Positions 50,801 through 60,700 of a stretch of DNA of 64,000 nucleotides are shown in pieces. Source of the stretch: Schizochytrium sp. CCTCC M209059 (Eukaryota; Sar; Bigyra; Thraustochytrida; Thraustochytriidae); contig KN805389.1 of NCBI GenBank assembly GCA_000818945.1, forward strand, positions 225,723-289,722, in the 5' to 3' direction. The notes under the pieces were generated by a model. The model searched no databases. It saw only the letters and a list, made by a program, of their open reading frames with translations, and had not been told where the DNA came from. Positions within the stretch are counted from its first letter, which is position 1. Every line of letters starts with the position of its first letter. The translations under genes and the position numbers were made by a program.

Positions 50801-51159
50801 CCGATGATGATGATGCCGATGACGAGAATGGCGATGGAAACGAAGATGGAGCTGAGGACTCTGATTCGTCGGACATTCTCGAGGAAGAGGAGCCACTGTG
50901 CTTTTCTTACAACGGGACGCGCTTCAAGCACGAAGAGTATGGACTTAACGGGGTGCATCTACACCCTTGTTACTCGAAACTGCTCGAGAAAGCAATTGAA
51001 CCAAAACTCGTGGAGCTTTTGGACGCAGGAAAATTCCCGGATCCGCCTCCTAGGTCACCGCTGAATTGGCGCAAGTGGAAACAACGCGAACTTGAACGGA
51101 AGAAGAAGCTTGCGAATGGACAACAGAAACCCACGTCAACGAATCCTATGTCAACGTAG
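47830..51159 (+). CDS. TPR-like protein with SGNH-hydrolase-like domain lacking catalytic Ser and Asp
   Basis: 1109-residue protein. The N-terminus is Ser-rich and basic. The middle (~220-560) is helical and TPR-like (for example GRIILSRLLLQLGRPDKARE). From ~755 there is an alpha/beta domain with the block layout of SGNH (GDSL-like) hydrolases: VYMLGDNHGLSAAW at block I (GDN767H where GDSH is expected), VIFCFGDMDCREGL (~825-837) at the block with conserved Gly/Asp, a long helix, VHPVPPATP, and LNGVHLHPCY (~1039-1048) at the DxxH block, with Asn1040 in place of Asp and His1043 retained. A low-complexity insert (~915-1020) sits before the last block. If the alignment is right, two of the three triad residues are Asn, suggesting a non-catalytic or altered enzyme. 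A hydrophobic stretch at ~690-715 could be membrane-associated. Confidence 0.75.
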   Translation: MTKKNGGPSASSSSSSSPASASANGKPVKQVRFAYTGIVLKVMTKGEKVSANLALDILRAKGKKRGSKEEEIISNSPAMRSAADVVDLEELQEIRKHRKLKSLQRQTRPGEILTFVVTLPAVRGETVGGALDRFTRHVATTYSVRLGVNLTTFSQRLAATGWRKAKLLRENVIDALPRHSSESTAFVSLYVEDSAIAALVDADAALMRWRKPKPLTNAYVDLIPPGFETHPVFAKISEAVGAGYVRRARVLGEEFLAQNSGDSLESNIGRIILSRLLLQLGRPDKAREVMQGVRDLMNQKNADMAEILGEIATQKGNWATAAFQFECASEYLARNMPPNVQRFAYREEGGSKRVLREHVFAARQANALRHIPSQVSKATQILERLLVKERNGNDNAKALETYGSVVIATGLFGDGFKLKIQALTAEPLNMGLCERVADDMRKDPHSCADVIDDVLKSTMELPSSASATSFLAEVARKFGVLDVAEGIYEHAMLTTPGRIQVFRAKVGVLELRAKYIHLLQQAFDFFDGQTVESEAAGKPFPTPYMGVREVISRALSFALADGAPGPRTRNTYAYKLKPVPQKDALGSATARVVWRYGISVMDTAIADPNEISDVVDAAAMASAFTLRNCHAAPLVLPQRHPGAFPSGDLDSEDYKTTKRPPELTEDDMEHAANRPPFSLGQTYFLSSLFLVIKSLFLLGPNFIRFIPALMAWVEPVRVMALEIFSSEAYPEFACYEQISTVLPSLGRFMEPYSFRVPRRRVYMLGDNHGLSAAWQEGSAGGKPYLFEPRVSSGLRCWSLRNGSKHPSRAQFEELIKLIPNGSVVIFCFGDMDCREGLLNSVRKDEHESVLDAIETCVTFYITKMIQLSRQKGFIPLVHPVPPATPVVRPLVDKFNAVLQEKVLHYSKYLTWIDILPSLLTTDPLPQTPETTANGHDNKVAVDGDSCSTRDNGDAKGSAKAPPFSNAANSSKSTSQALSSVDKKGKSTSVDADDDDADDENGDGNEDGAEDSDSSDILEEEEPLCFSYNGTRFKHEEYGLNGVHLHPCYSKLLEKAIEPKLVELLDAGKFPDPPPRSPLNWRKWKQRELERKKKLANGQQKPTSTNPMST

Positions 51160-51412
51160 CTCGTAAATACATGCTGCCTTTCACTCCTTTGCTTGATGAG
51201 GTTTGCTGAAAATTGTACGTAGAGATAGGTAGATACGTGCCCGCTCTGACCGACTGCACGGTGATATGCTTGTAAATTTCAGACATCAAAGGAATGAAAA
51301 GGATACAGTGACCAGCGAATCATATCTTGCTCGTAGCTAATGTACGGGGTAGTGTGTACGCTACACTTTTACACCTGATTATCCTTTCTTTTCCCTTTCG
51401 TTGTCAAGGACT
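51160..51412. other. Convergent 3' intergenic gap (253 bp)
   Basis: AT-rich spacer between two convergent stops, with no gene or repeat seen. Confidence 0.6.
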
Positions 51413-52675
51413 CTACTGCAACCGCTTTTGCCCCTCGTGTGTGGCAGAGAGAATAGCCTCGAGCGGTTTGCGCACAGCTCTGAGTTTGTCATTATCTTTA
51501 TCGTCCGCAGCCAAAAGATCATTCAGAAACGTGACGAGCTCCTCGAGCACAGACCTTGCTGCACCTTGCTCACCACCCTTGGTGAGGGCGCGCGCGAGAT
51601 TGAATCGCGTGTTAGCGAGCAAAAGCGTGTGCGAGGCATCGTGGTCTTGATCTGATGCTGTGTAGCACTGAAGAGCTTCTTCAAATCGAGATGCTGATTT
51701 CTCAAAATAGGTCGCACTAAAATATGCAGCGCCAAGATCGGACAAGATAGTCCCGGCTAGCTGTGATGAGGCAAATGCGGTGGGCGTGAGCACCTTGCGT
51801 AAAATGTCCACGGCCTCTTCAAAGTGCTCAATGGCGTCGTTGATTTGCTTAAGCTTTAATGCCGTAGCCCCAAGCATCTCAAGCGTTCGTGCACGAAGCT
51901 CTTCTCGATTCGAGAGCGCGGTGGTGGTCTCTTGAGCCTCCCCGAGCGATACGAGTGTCCCACGCCAGAAAATTCGCGCGTCGTCAATGCGTCCTGATTT
52001 GTACGCCCGAACGCCCGACTGGTACAGGTCATCGACATTCATGCGCTGGCCGTTAGGATGCAAAAGCATTTGCTCTTCCACCTGTGCGCGTTGCAATGCG
52101 CCCTCGACCGGATCTGCGACAAGGGTCCCGATGAAAGTGTATTCGTCATGGAGCTCGTAGAGCTCGAGCCACCGACGCGCTTCCACCTTGAGGAGCGGAT
52201 CGAGGCCAGCAAGCGTGCTAACAAGGCAGTGCTCGGCGGTGCAACCGGTACAAAAGGCTCGTGTTGCATCTCGTCCTACGAAATGATGATAGCTACGCCC
52301 CACGCCGTAGTACTCGCGACCCGCCGTTACGTCATAGATTCGCCCCATGATACCCAAGTACAGGGGTGCTTCTGGGTCACTCCCATCAAATTGCGCTAGC
52401 TCTTCTGCGGTCATGGTGAGGCCGTCGTCTCGTTCAGGCACGGGAAATTCGCGCTGCGGATCCTCGTCATCCTGAACCAGGTCGCGCAGCGCCGAAAGCG
52501 TCGCGATGGCTCCTTGGCGGCCTTGCAGACGCGCTCTCGACTTTGCGCGGCTCACGTCTCTGAAGAAGCGCATCAGCGCCAGCTCGAGACCGCCTTGCGT
52601 CCACGTCCAGCGCGCTGCCGCCATCGCCACCACCGCCACCGCTACGGCCAGGGTCCTCGCGTTTCGAGCCCGCAT
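51413..52675 (-). CDS. Membrane cytochrome-b5-like (MAPR/neuferricin-type) protein with TPRs
   Basis: 420-residue protein. A signal-anchor or signal peptide occupies residues 8-21 (TLAVAVAVVAMAAA). The domain at ~88-190 is of the cytochrome-b5-like heme/steroid-binding MAPR type: FDGSDPEAPLYLGIMGRIYD, VTAGREYYGVGRSYHHF, VGRDATRAFCTG, and later LELYELHDEYTFIGTLV, closest in style to CYB5D2/neuferricin. Tyrosines of the YYGxGxxYxxFxGRDATRAF block are the expected heme contacts. Residues ~210-405 form three to four TPR-like helix pairs (KSGRIDDARIFWRGTLVSLG, LKQINDAIEHFEEAVDIL). MAPR proteins act in the ER or secretory pathway with P450s or in signalling. The fusion to TPRs is not the common animal layout. 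Confidence 0.87.
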   Translation of the reverse strand: MRARNARTLAVAVAVVAMAAARWTWTQGGLELALMRFFRDVSRAKSRARLQGRQGAIATLSALRDLVQDDEDPQREFPVPERDDGLTMTAEELAQFDGSDPEAPLYLGIMGRIYDVTAGREYYGVGRSYHHFVGRDATRAFCTGCTAEHCLVSTLAGLDPLLKVEARRWLELYELHDEYTFIGTLVADPVEGALQRAQVEEQMLLHPNGQRMNVDDLYQSGVRAYKSGRIDDARIFWRGTLVSLGEAQETTTALSNREELRARTLEMLGATALKLKQINDAIEHFEEAVDILRKVLTPTAFASSQLAGTILSDLGAAYFSATYFEKSASRFEEALQCYTASDQDHDASHTLLLANTRFNLARALTKGGEQGAARSVLEELVTFLNDLLAADDKDNDKLRAVRKPLEAILSATHEGQKRLQ

Positions 52676-53018
52676 CGCCCGAGCTCCGTGGCCGCTCGAA
52701 GCGTGGGCTCAACCAGCGAGAGCGGGCGTCAAGAAGCAAGAGTAGGAGAGAGAATGAGAGAGAGCGAGGAAGACCTCTCGCCCGCGCGCGCCTTCTTCGC
52801 TGCGGCGGGTGGTTCCGGCGTGCCTTGCTTGCTGTGTCGAGGTTTTGCTCTCTCCATGACTTTGCCAAGCCATACCACGAGCTGAGCTGCATCACGAGCA
52901 CAACATGCTTGACTCGCCGCTCAACCCGCGAAGCTGACGACGTATCGCTCGCGCAAGCGCCTCGTCCCGTCTGCCAGCGCACGCCAAATATAGTGCTTGA
53001 GATCGTGCTCTTTTCTTG

Positions 53019-53050
<32 letters not shown>

Positions 53051-53283
53051 GCAAGTGCCACGAAACAGCTGCTTGCAAGCTTTGCTCTTCACCAGTTGCC
53101 ACAGCGCGAGACCTCTCGCGAGAGCCTACATTCTCGCAGCTCGGAGGGCACTCCTCGGCCAGAAGACCCTGTGCGCACATGCAAGGGCCTGCTCTTGGCC
53201 TTCCCGCCTTTCCCCGCTGCTCGGGGTGACGTACGTGACTGGGATAGTCCCAGCTCTCTCTTCGCGCGGTGGTCGTGCGAGCG
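52676..53283. other. Divergent intergenic region (608 bp)
   Basis: Between divergent starts. Holds an AAGC array at 53020-53055 and no recognisable gene. Confidence 0.6.
53020..53055. repeat. AAGC tetranucleotide array
   Basis: About eight AAGC units with a final AGGC variant, between the MAPR and Fe-ADH-like starts. Confidence 0.93.
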
Positions 53284-54501
53284 ATGGACGCGGACGCCAT
53301 GCACGCATATGGTGCTGCTGCATATGATGCTGCATTCATTATATATGTGGCGCTGCACATACATAATATGATTGATGCTGCAAGTGGTGCGTGCAGCAGA
53401 TCCGGAACGAGCTCCGCCCGCGCGAGGGCGAAGAGGAGGCGCGCGGCGAGAGATGGAGCGCGTGACCGCGGGCGCAGGTCCACCAAGCTCGTGGACGCCG
53501 TGCTGCAGGGCAGCGGCGCGCAGGTGCTCACGTACACGCTGCCCGAGGCGGTGGCGGCCGGCGCCGAGCCGCAGCTCAGCAGCGTGCTCGTGGGCCTCGA
53601 TACCTTGCGCAGGACCGGCGCAGATCTCGTGCTGGCGCACGGAAATGCCTCCACGATCCACGTCGCCAAGGTTCTCAGCATGCTGGCCTTTGAGATGCCG
53701 CGGAGCGAGGCCGAGGTGGCAAGCTATATGACCCCAATTATTGATGGCAGGGCACCACGCAAGGGCTCCAGCAAACCCGCCAGCATTCCGGATATCCGCT
53801 TGCCGCTTGTTGCGCTGCCCACCTTGCCCTGCGGAGGTGTGGAATCGAGCCCTGTTGTCGCCCTCTCAGACTACGACAAAGAGCGTCGCCTCGTGCTTTC
53901 GGCCCCGGAGCTGACGCCCACGCATGTGCTCGTGGACCCAGAAGCGATTGCTCTTGATGTCACCGAGGCAGAGACCGAGTCCAAGACAGGCATTTTCGAC
54001 GCTCGACTCTTGCATTTCATGGCGGGCCGTGAATTCGCCTGTGCACTCGAGTCCTCGGCCGCGGGATCTTCCGACTCTCTTGCGTACCTCCAGGATGCCG
54101 TCGCGGCGTGGAATGAGGGAGACGCTGCCCAGATTGCCGATGTGCTGTGCACGCAGAGTATTCGTATGGGCAAGGTCTTCAAGTCTGCCCAGCCGGTCGC
54201 CCCGCACGAGATTCTTGCAGCTGCACTTCGAGATATTGCCCCCATTAGCTTTGAAGGAGCATGTGGTTCCCTTCTGGAACCCTCTTTGCGATTACTTAGC
54301 GAGGCGCACGAGAATCAGCCCATGGCTGCAGAGGTGGGTGACATTATTCCCTCGCTGCCAAAACCGCAAGGTCTCCTCGCGCAAGGCGTTATCTTCGACA
54401 AGGAAGAGCACCTCAAGGCGGCAGCACAGGCTGTCGACGCCGCGACCAAGGGCCGCCTTCACTGTGACCGAGTGCTCCGCGTGTACGAGGATGCACTTTA
54501 G
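53284..54501 (+). CDS. Degenerate iron-type alcohol dehydrogenase-like protein
   Basis: 405 residues if translation starts at ATG 53284. The first ~70 residues are Ala/Arg-rich and may not be genuine, since homology begins near KLVDAVLQGSGAQVL. The rest follows the Fe-ADH/maleylacetate-reductase fold: GLDTLRRTGADLVLAHGNAS then TIHVAKVL (position of the nucleotide-binding GGGSxxDxAK), IRLPLVALPTLPCGGVESSP (the IPxIAIPTTAGTGSE strand), ELTPTHVLVDPEAI, TGIFDARLLHF (the TGxDAxxH metal block, with spacing shifted by one), and ISFEGACGSLLEPSLRLLSE where IPHGxAxxxLLP is expected. The last metal histidine is therefore Glu and the glycine-rich motif is degraded, so metal and NAD(P) use are doubtful. 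Alternatively it is a very divergent active member. Convergent with the HECT gene. Confidence 0.7.
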   Translation: MDADAMHAYGAAAYDAAFIIYVALHIHNMIDAASGACSRSGTSSARARAKRRRAARDGARDRGRRSTKLVDAVLQGSGAQVLTYTLPEAVAAGAEPQLSSVLVGLDTLRRTGADLVLAHGNASTIHVAKVLSMLAFEMPRSEAEVASYMTPIIDGRAPRKGSSKPASIPDIRLPLVALPTLPCGGVESSPVVALSDYDKERRLVLSAPELTPTHVLVDPEAIALDVTEAETESKTGIFDARLLHFMAGREFACALESSAAGSSDSLAYLQDAVAAWNEGDAAQIADVLCTQSIRMGKVFKSAQPVAPHEILAAALRDIAPISFEGACGSLLEPSLRLLSEAHENQPMAAEVGDIIPSLPKPQGLLAQGVIFDKEEHLKAAAQAVDAATKGRLHCDRVLRVYEDAL

Positions 54502-54764
54502 AATCAAGAGTTGTTGTTCACTCGAGGCCCACGTCAAATCGCAGTAGAGCAGTTTGGGTTTTCCTCTTATGGGAAGAAGAGGGGTGGGCGACAGAGGAAA
54601 GAGGGCAGGGCGTATTTACAGTAAAGTCAAATGCTTATCAAGTTCTAAAAAAAGAAATGGACTCTTGTTGTCAGGTATATACCGTTGTATGGGCGCGCTG
54701 CAGGCGCTGCAGGCCGTCAGTCGTAATACGACATTCAAATGTTTGCCCACGCATATACACTCGC
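54502..54764. other. Convergent 3' intergenic gap (263 bp)
   Basis: Spacer between convergent stops with no feature recognised. Confidence 0.6.
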
Positions 54765-57700
54765 TCAGCTGAGCTCGAGGCCGCGATTCGCGTTACCTTC
54801 GCCTGTGTCGTCCGCGTCAATTGCGTTACAGTTGTAAATGGCAAAATGGAGCCGCTTCCGCAAAATCTCCTTGCTAGAGTAGTTCGGAAGCGACAAACTC
54901 ATAAAACACGTGTGCGCTTGCGGAAGGTACTTGTCCGGGTCTCCCGAGTCGCGAGCTTGCAAGTGAGGGCCAATCGTAAACGTTATCTCGTCCACCTCTG
55001 ACATGCGCTCGCGACCCCACACGAACCGAAGAAATTGCGTGCGGTCTTCTGGAGTGAAATCGTTACCCAAAACGTCCCACAAAAATTTGACTGCACGATC
55101 AGTGACCCTAACGCCACCTATGTACTTTGTGCGCGAGTGCAGAAACTCAACATCAACATCCGCCACGCCGCAGCAAAGGCTTTGTAACTCTTGCCAATTA
55201 AACATCGGCAAAAGACGGGCCGGAACCAAGGGCGCAAGGCCCCGCTTGAGAGCATCGAGTTGCATATTTACCTCCGAGAGCCTGAACGACTCCAAGAGGT
55301 CGGCATACTCGAGAGCATTCCGCGGTACCACCTTGCGTTCTTTGCCAAGAGGACACAATTCCACCACATTGGTGGCCGAAGATGCGGCTGGCAGGCCCTC
55401 GCCAGAAATTCCCATTGGACCCAAATCAGTGCCTACCCGGTTATGCGCCAAAGCAGCAACGATGGATCCCCCGGAAGAGTCTCGCGAAGGGCTGAGATCA
55501 GAAGGCATGCGGCCCGCATCAAGACTTCCGCTCGTTGCGCCGGGCGTACCGGCAACTGAGTCAAGTCCATTGCCATCAGAGGCACTGCTGGCCCCGCCCT
55601 CGACCGCACCTTCACCTACGCCAACATTGGCATCGCTAGGAGCCACGGCAAAGACAGTATCTTCCAGAACAAAGCTGATCTCCTCAAGCGATGTCGAGCG
55701 ACGAACGAAAGACACTCGCTGAAGGGCAACGTCGTCAATGTAGCGAAGGTCAGATTCCACAAGACGGTCGCGTACCAAGGCTTTCCACACGAGTGGCGAA
55801 ACGTCAAGAGCCAATGTCACACCATGCCGCAGACAGGCAATGCCCAAGAGCGTTCCGAGAAACTCAAAGAGACGCAGCTCGACGGGGTTTTTCAGCGAAG
55901 GCCGTGGGAGCATCGCCTCACCCTGAGATTTGGCCATAAGTGGCGGCTGAAAAAGCAGCGGGGGGCGACCTGACCTAATTTCCGAGCAAATCTCCGATAT
56001 CAGGTCACGATAGAGACCGCCAAGATCCTGGCCGCCCTCGCCGGCGAAGCGCACCTTAAAGGACTGGTCTCGTCTCCGTAGCGAGCACAGTGGAAACGTC
56101 TGCACCTGATTGTACGTTTGCATAAAAAGTGAATCCTCCACAAGTCCAATGTCCGCAAGTTTGCGGCTCACCGTGATCGAAGGAATGCTCCTTTGCGGGG
56201 CATCACTCCACATGGGCTCGAGAACCTTGGACCACGCGTCTAGCTTAGTCGAAAGGAAAATGAGACGCTTGGTGCGGGTGCGTGAGAGCTGCTTTCCGAT
56301 TCCGCCCGCAGCATAACGCGGCGTCAGATTGATGAGTGGAAGCACCTCTGAAAGACTGTCGTTCACTCTTTTCAACACTGCAAATCGGCCGCGCGTCACT
56401 TCGAGGTCAGCCTCATCTTGCAAGATTGGAAAGGCTTGCAGTGACGTCGCACTTAAATCGCGAAATCCTAGCGTTGACGTCTCGCGGCCAACGAGCTTGT
56501 TTGCAAAGTCTGCGAGCGCGATCCAGCCATCGAGCTGCCACGTTTCCGCAATATTTTCCATGAGTGCATCATCTTTACGCACTTGCTCAACAAGTTCCCT
56601 GTGTGCTGCCTCCACAACTTCGTCCGTGACGGCGTCGAGCGAAGCATTGTGATAATGCGTGGCATGAGATTGAGAGTGAGCAGAGCTGCTGCTTTCTGAT
56701 TCAGAATCGACATTCACCAGACTTCCTTCAACGTCGTCTTCGTCGTCGCCCTCCTTGTTATCATCTTCTGTGCCAAGCCTTTCGCGGCCGTTTCTATCTT
56801 CCTCGCCATCCACCCTACCACCACCACCACCACTACCACCATCATCATTATCACCAACATTAGCAGCCGCAGCCGCAGCCGCAGCCGCAGCAGAAGAAGC
56901 AGAAGCATCGTAACCATACGTTTGGCCGTCAAGCTGGCCACCGGTACCGGTAGCAGCATCTGTCTCTCGGTCGGGAGGACTCGCATGTTCTTGCCGCCTC
57001 TCCATGTCGATGAGGTCCAGGGAATCGCGGTGAGCCACGTGACCATGTGACCTTCCCTGGCGAGCCTCCTCAGTGCGCGTGTCGTAGGCACCGCCCTCCT
57101 CTTCCCAATAGTTGTCTGGAGTTTCTTGGAGAATTGGCTTGAGCGACTCGATATCACGTCGGAACCAACGCGAGTCCTCGTAGAGAGGCGCAAGCGTGCG
57201 GCGCTCACACTCGCCCGTAAAGTGATTCCGCTGCACGTAGATACCATAGCGCAACGAAGCAACCATGGGACACAACAATGCGCCGTCCAAGGGGAGCAAA
57301 GACGAGAGCGCGTCAAGCTGTTCCTCAGTGCAAACTCCAGTCACGAAAATGCGGTCATAGCGAGAGAGCATACCCGGAATGACACGCTTCTCACGCATGT
57401 GATCAGGCACAAATCCATGCTTCTTAGCATATCGCCTTCTTGCACGTCGACCAAAGTCGGAGACCGCACGCGCATGCGGCAAGAGGTCCCCGACGAAAAC
57501 ATCAATTGGTCCGAGTGGCACCGCAAAGTCTGTGCGTAGGACGTGCATATTACTTCGGACACGCCTTGCCGCAACGTCCGAAGCAACGAGACCATGGATC
57601 CGTGCATTACCAAAGGGAGGCTGCCCGTTCGACAAAAGACTTCCGAGAGCCAGCGAGAAGCCGTGATCTGCGTCGCAGGATACGCACAACAGATCGCAGC

Positions 57701-60700
57701 CCTCCTTGACGCTCAAGAGCTCAATGAGGATGCCCTCGAGACAGCGTTCCATTAGGTTCGAATTCGCCTCTGGTGAGCATCGGCGAAGCCGCGACAAGCT
57801 CATTTGGCCCCTATGTAGACTCTCAAAGGGCCCGAACGGAACATTCAGAAGCGCCGCAAGCGTGCGCGGCTCCGTAGGGACCTGATCATCGCTCATATCG
57901 TCTTCGCCTTCGTGATTCATCCAATACAAATCGTGTAGTCTCTCGAAATTCGGACCCGAGTGGTACTCAAAGTCCGCAACGCGTGGCTTCTGCCGCTCCG
58001 GGGGAAGCTGCGTTCTCTCGTCGCAAAAGCCTGCACCTGAATTTTCAATCAAGTCGTGGCCCGCCTGCGCGTGTCGGGTCGCGCATGGTTCGCACACCTC
58101 CATCCCACCGCACGTGGTGCACCGAAAATAAACTTGGGGTCGTGGAAAGTCTTCGCTCAGCAGGTACGTGCAGCTGTTGGCGTCCCCGAGGTCCGCAATG
58201 CCAGCGAGCGTTGAAATCCAGTTCTGCTGGCGAGCGTCCCATTCGGGGTAACACGCCGTCGAACTCAGAGCAAAGTTAAGTTGGACCATGGCTTGGGCGA
58301 GCTCCCACGCCTGATTGGTGTGGATCTTGTTGAACCAGTCACGTTGGCGGTCCTTCCACCAGCTTTGAAAGGCGGCTGGCAAAAGGGAGCCTGCCAATAC
58401 CTTGAGGCCAAAGGCAACCTCTGCCACAGAATCCATGCCCTGGTCTAACATGCTCGCCCACATGTGTCGCGCGTCTCGGTCCCACCATGTATCTTGCACC
58501 TCGCTCCGCAAGCTCTCTTCGAGACCTCGCAGACACAGACGCAGGAGCTTGCCATCTGTGCATGTCCGGTATGCTTCGCGAATGAATGGCAAGGGAAGGG
58601 CCCGAGTCTGATTGCTTATGCAATCAATCACGTCAGCAGTCTGGCACACCACATCGAACCACGTTCGATCGGCGGGTCCGATCTTCCAGACGTCTGCAAA
58701 AGGCCGCAGAGCCCCGCATGCGTCCGGTCCCCGCAAGCTGCACCCGCACGGCGCCGTTGTTGTGCGTTCATTCCGAAGCACGTGACCTGCGTGGCACGTG
58801 GCTGCACAGGCGAGACACACGGCGTCCGGTCCAGTGAGGTGACATGTCTCACAGTCCATGACCATTTTTGAGTTTTCTCGACACCCAAAGACGACAAGAG
58901 TGCATAGAGGGGCTTTTGGAGTCTTGCTCGATATCATTCCATGGGCCGCGTCACGTGAACTCTTTTTACTTTGCTCTTTCTCTTCACCACGCGCATGACC
59001 ATTGCCATTCACACCATTTGGTCTTAGATGAGGAGCACCTTCCGCAGCCAATGCTTCTACCATTGAGTTCGACTCCGTGAGAGCCCCCATGCTGTCTTGT
59101 GTTGCTAAGAGACCCGGGGCGCCGGACCTTGTTCCAGCATTGTCCAAGATCGACCTGGTCACATCCTCGGAACCCCTGCTATTGCCATTGCCTTGCGTTG
59201 AGGAAGAGACAGGGTTGGTAACTCCATTCCCGCGCGAGTTCGTTGGCAGCGGAGCATCTTGGAGGGCCCACAAATTTCGACAAAGAACGAGAAGCTCAAG
59301 CAAGCACACAAAGTACGGAGAAACAGAGGTAAAGCCGTCCTCTGCCACCTCGTCGAAGAGCAAGAGCAGGTCATGATGAAGCTTGTAAAGCCCCTTGCGC
59401 ATGATTGCGTCCCAGGCGCTCGAGGTCTTACTGTTCACGCGAGCGTTCATCCGGGCTTTAACGAGAAGCGTCAAGACCTCGCAAAGCTCTGGTTTGAAGG
59501 CAAGATGATTGGTGCGCAAGTAGCTGACGGCCGTTTGGAAAAAGGGCGCCCCGCAATTGATGCGCGTGAGTACGCGAGACGGGTTCTCCGCAACGACCTG
59601 CAGAAGACGCCAGCCAAAGGGTCGCTCCAGAACTTTCATCTCATCGGCATTTGCTACATCCTCGAGGCTACGCACGCGAACAGCAACCCCCCACGCCACT
59701 TCGTCAATGTCGACACCAAGCTCGTCGAGGCGCTGCAGGGCACCAAGAATATCAGTCTGATTCACGCTCCAGTGCATGTAGCAGGTATCCCCACTCACGA
59801 CAACCGGACGCCACGTGTCGGCTCCACCTTCGCCAAGGACAGTAATGACCTCACGGTCCTGAATGTCATACGAGAGGGTCACCTGCGTCGCGTCGGAAAT
59901 GACCGAACTCCGACGGTCAAACTCGACGAGAAGACCCGATGCTCCCTGAATGCAAAATCGTTGACTTCCCGAAAGCCGCTTGGAGCGTGCGAGCGGCGGA
60001 GGTGCGGGGAGACCATCGGTCGGGAATCCCGGCTCTGACTCGTCGGAGGGCTGCGGCGAGGCCCCACCGCTATTCGAGCGGAAAGACCCAACTCCAGTCC
60101 CAACGCTCGTGGGTGGACGCAAATCATCCGAGGCCGCCGAGCCGGACCGACGACTCAGCGTCGAGCCATGATGATGACGCGGTGAAGCAGGCGGGCTCAC
60201 CAGCTCGCTCACGTGCATAGCGGAGGAGGCGTGGCTCATACCATCCATGGAACCTAACATGCTGCCCATATCATCATCAGAACTCGCGTCGGTGACACCC
60301 ACGTCGAGCTCTTCGACAGGACATAGTGGATGCGGTGTCTCAAAAAAGAGCGTATTTTTGGCGGTGATGGACAAGTAGAGAATTGCCTCATCCAAGAGCA
60401 TGTCGGCGAACTCGTCATTGGTCTGAAAGAGCATGGCGACAGCGCGCCATAAACCATTTACGGCGGCGCCTCCCGAATCGCTCATCCCTGCCAAGGTGGT
60501 CTCGGACGCCTGGTCATCAAGCCCACTGCTCAGGGGCTGCTGGGGCACGTCTGTCGATGCCGAACTCTCGCAAAGTTTGAGCATGCCGAGAATCTGCGAT
60601 GCGCCGCCTGCCTCCCCGAGGAGCAACTGCATTTGACCCGTATCGCTTGCAGATCCAACCGTGCCGGAAATGGCGGCCACGGCACCGCGTCGCGCATTCA

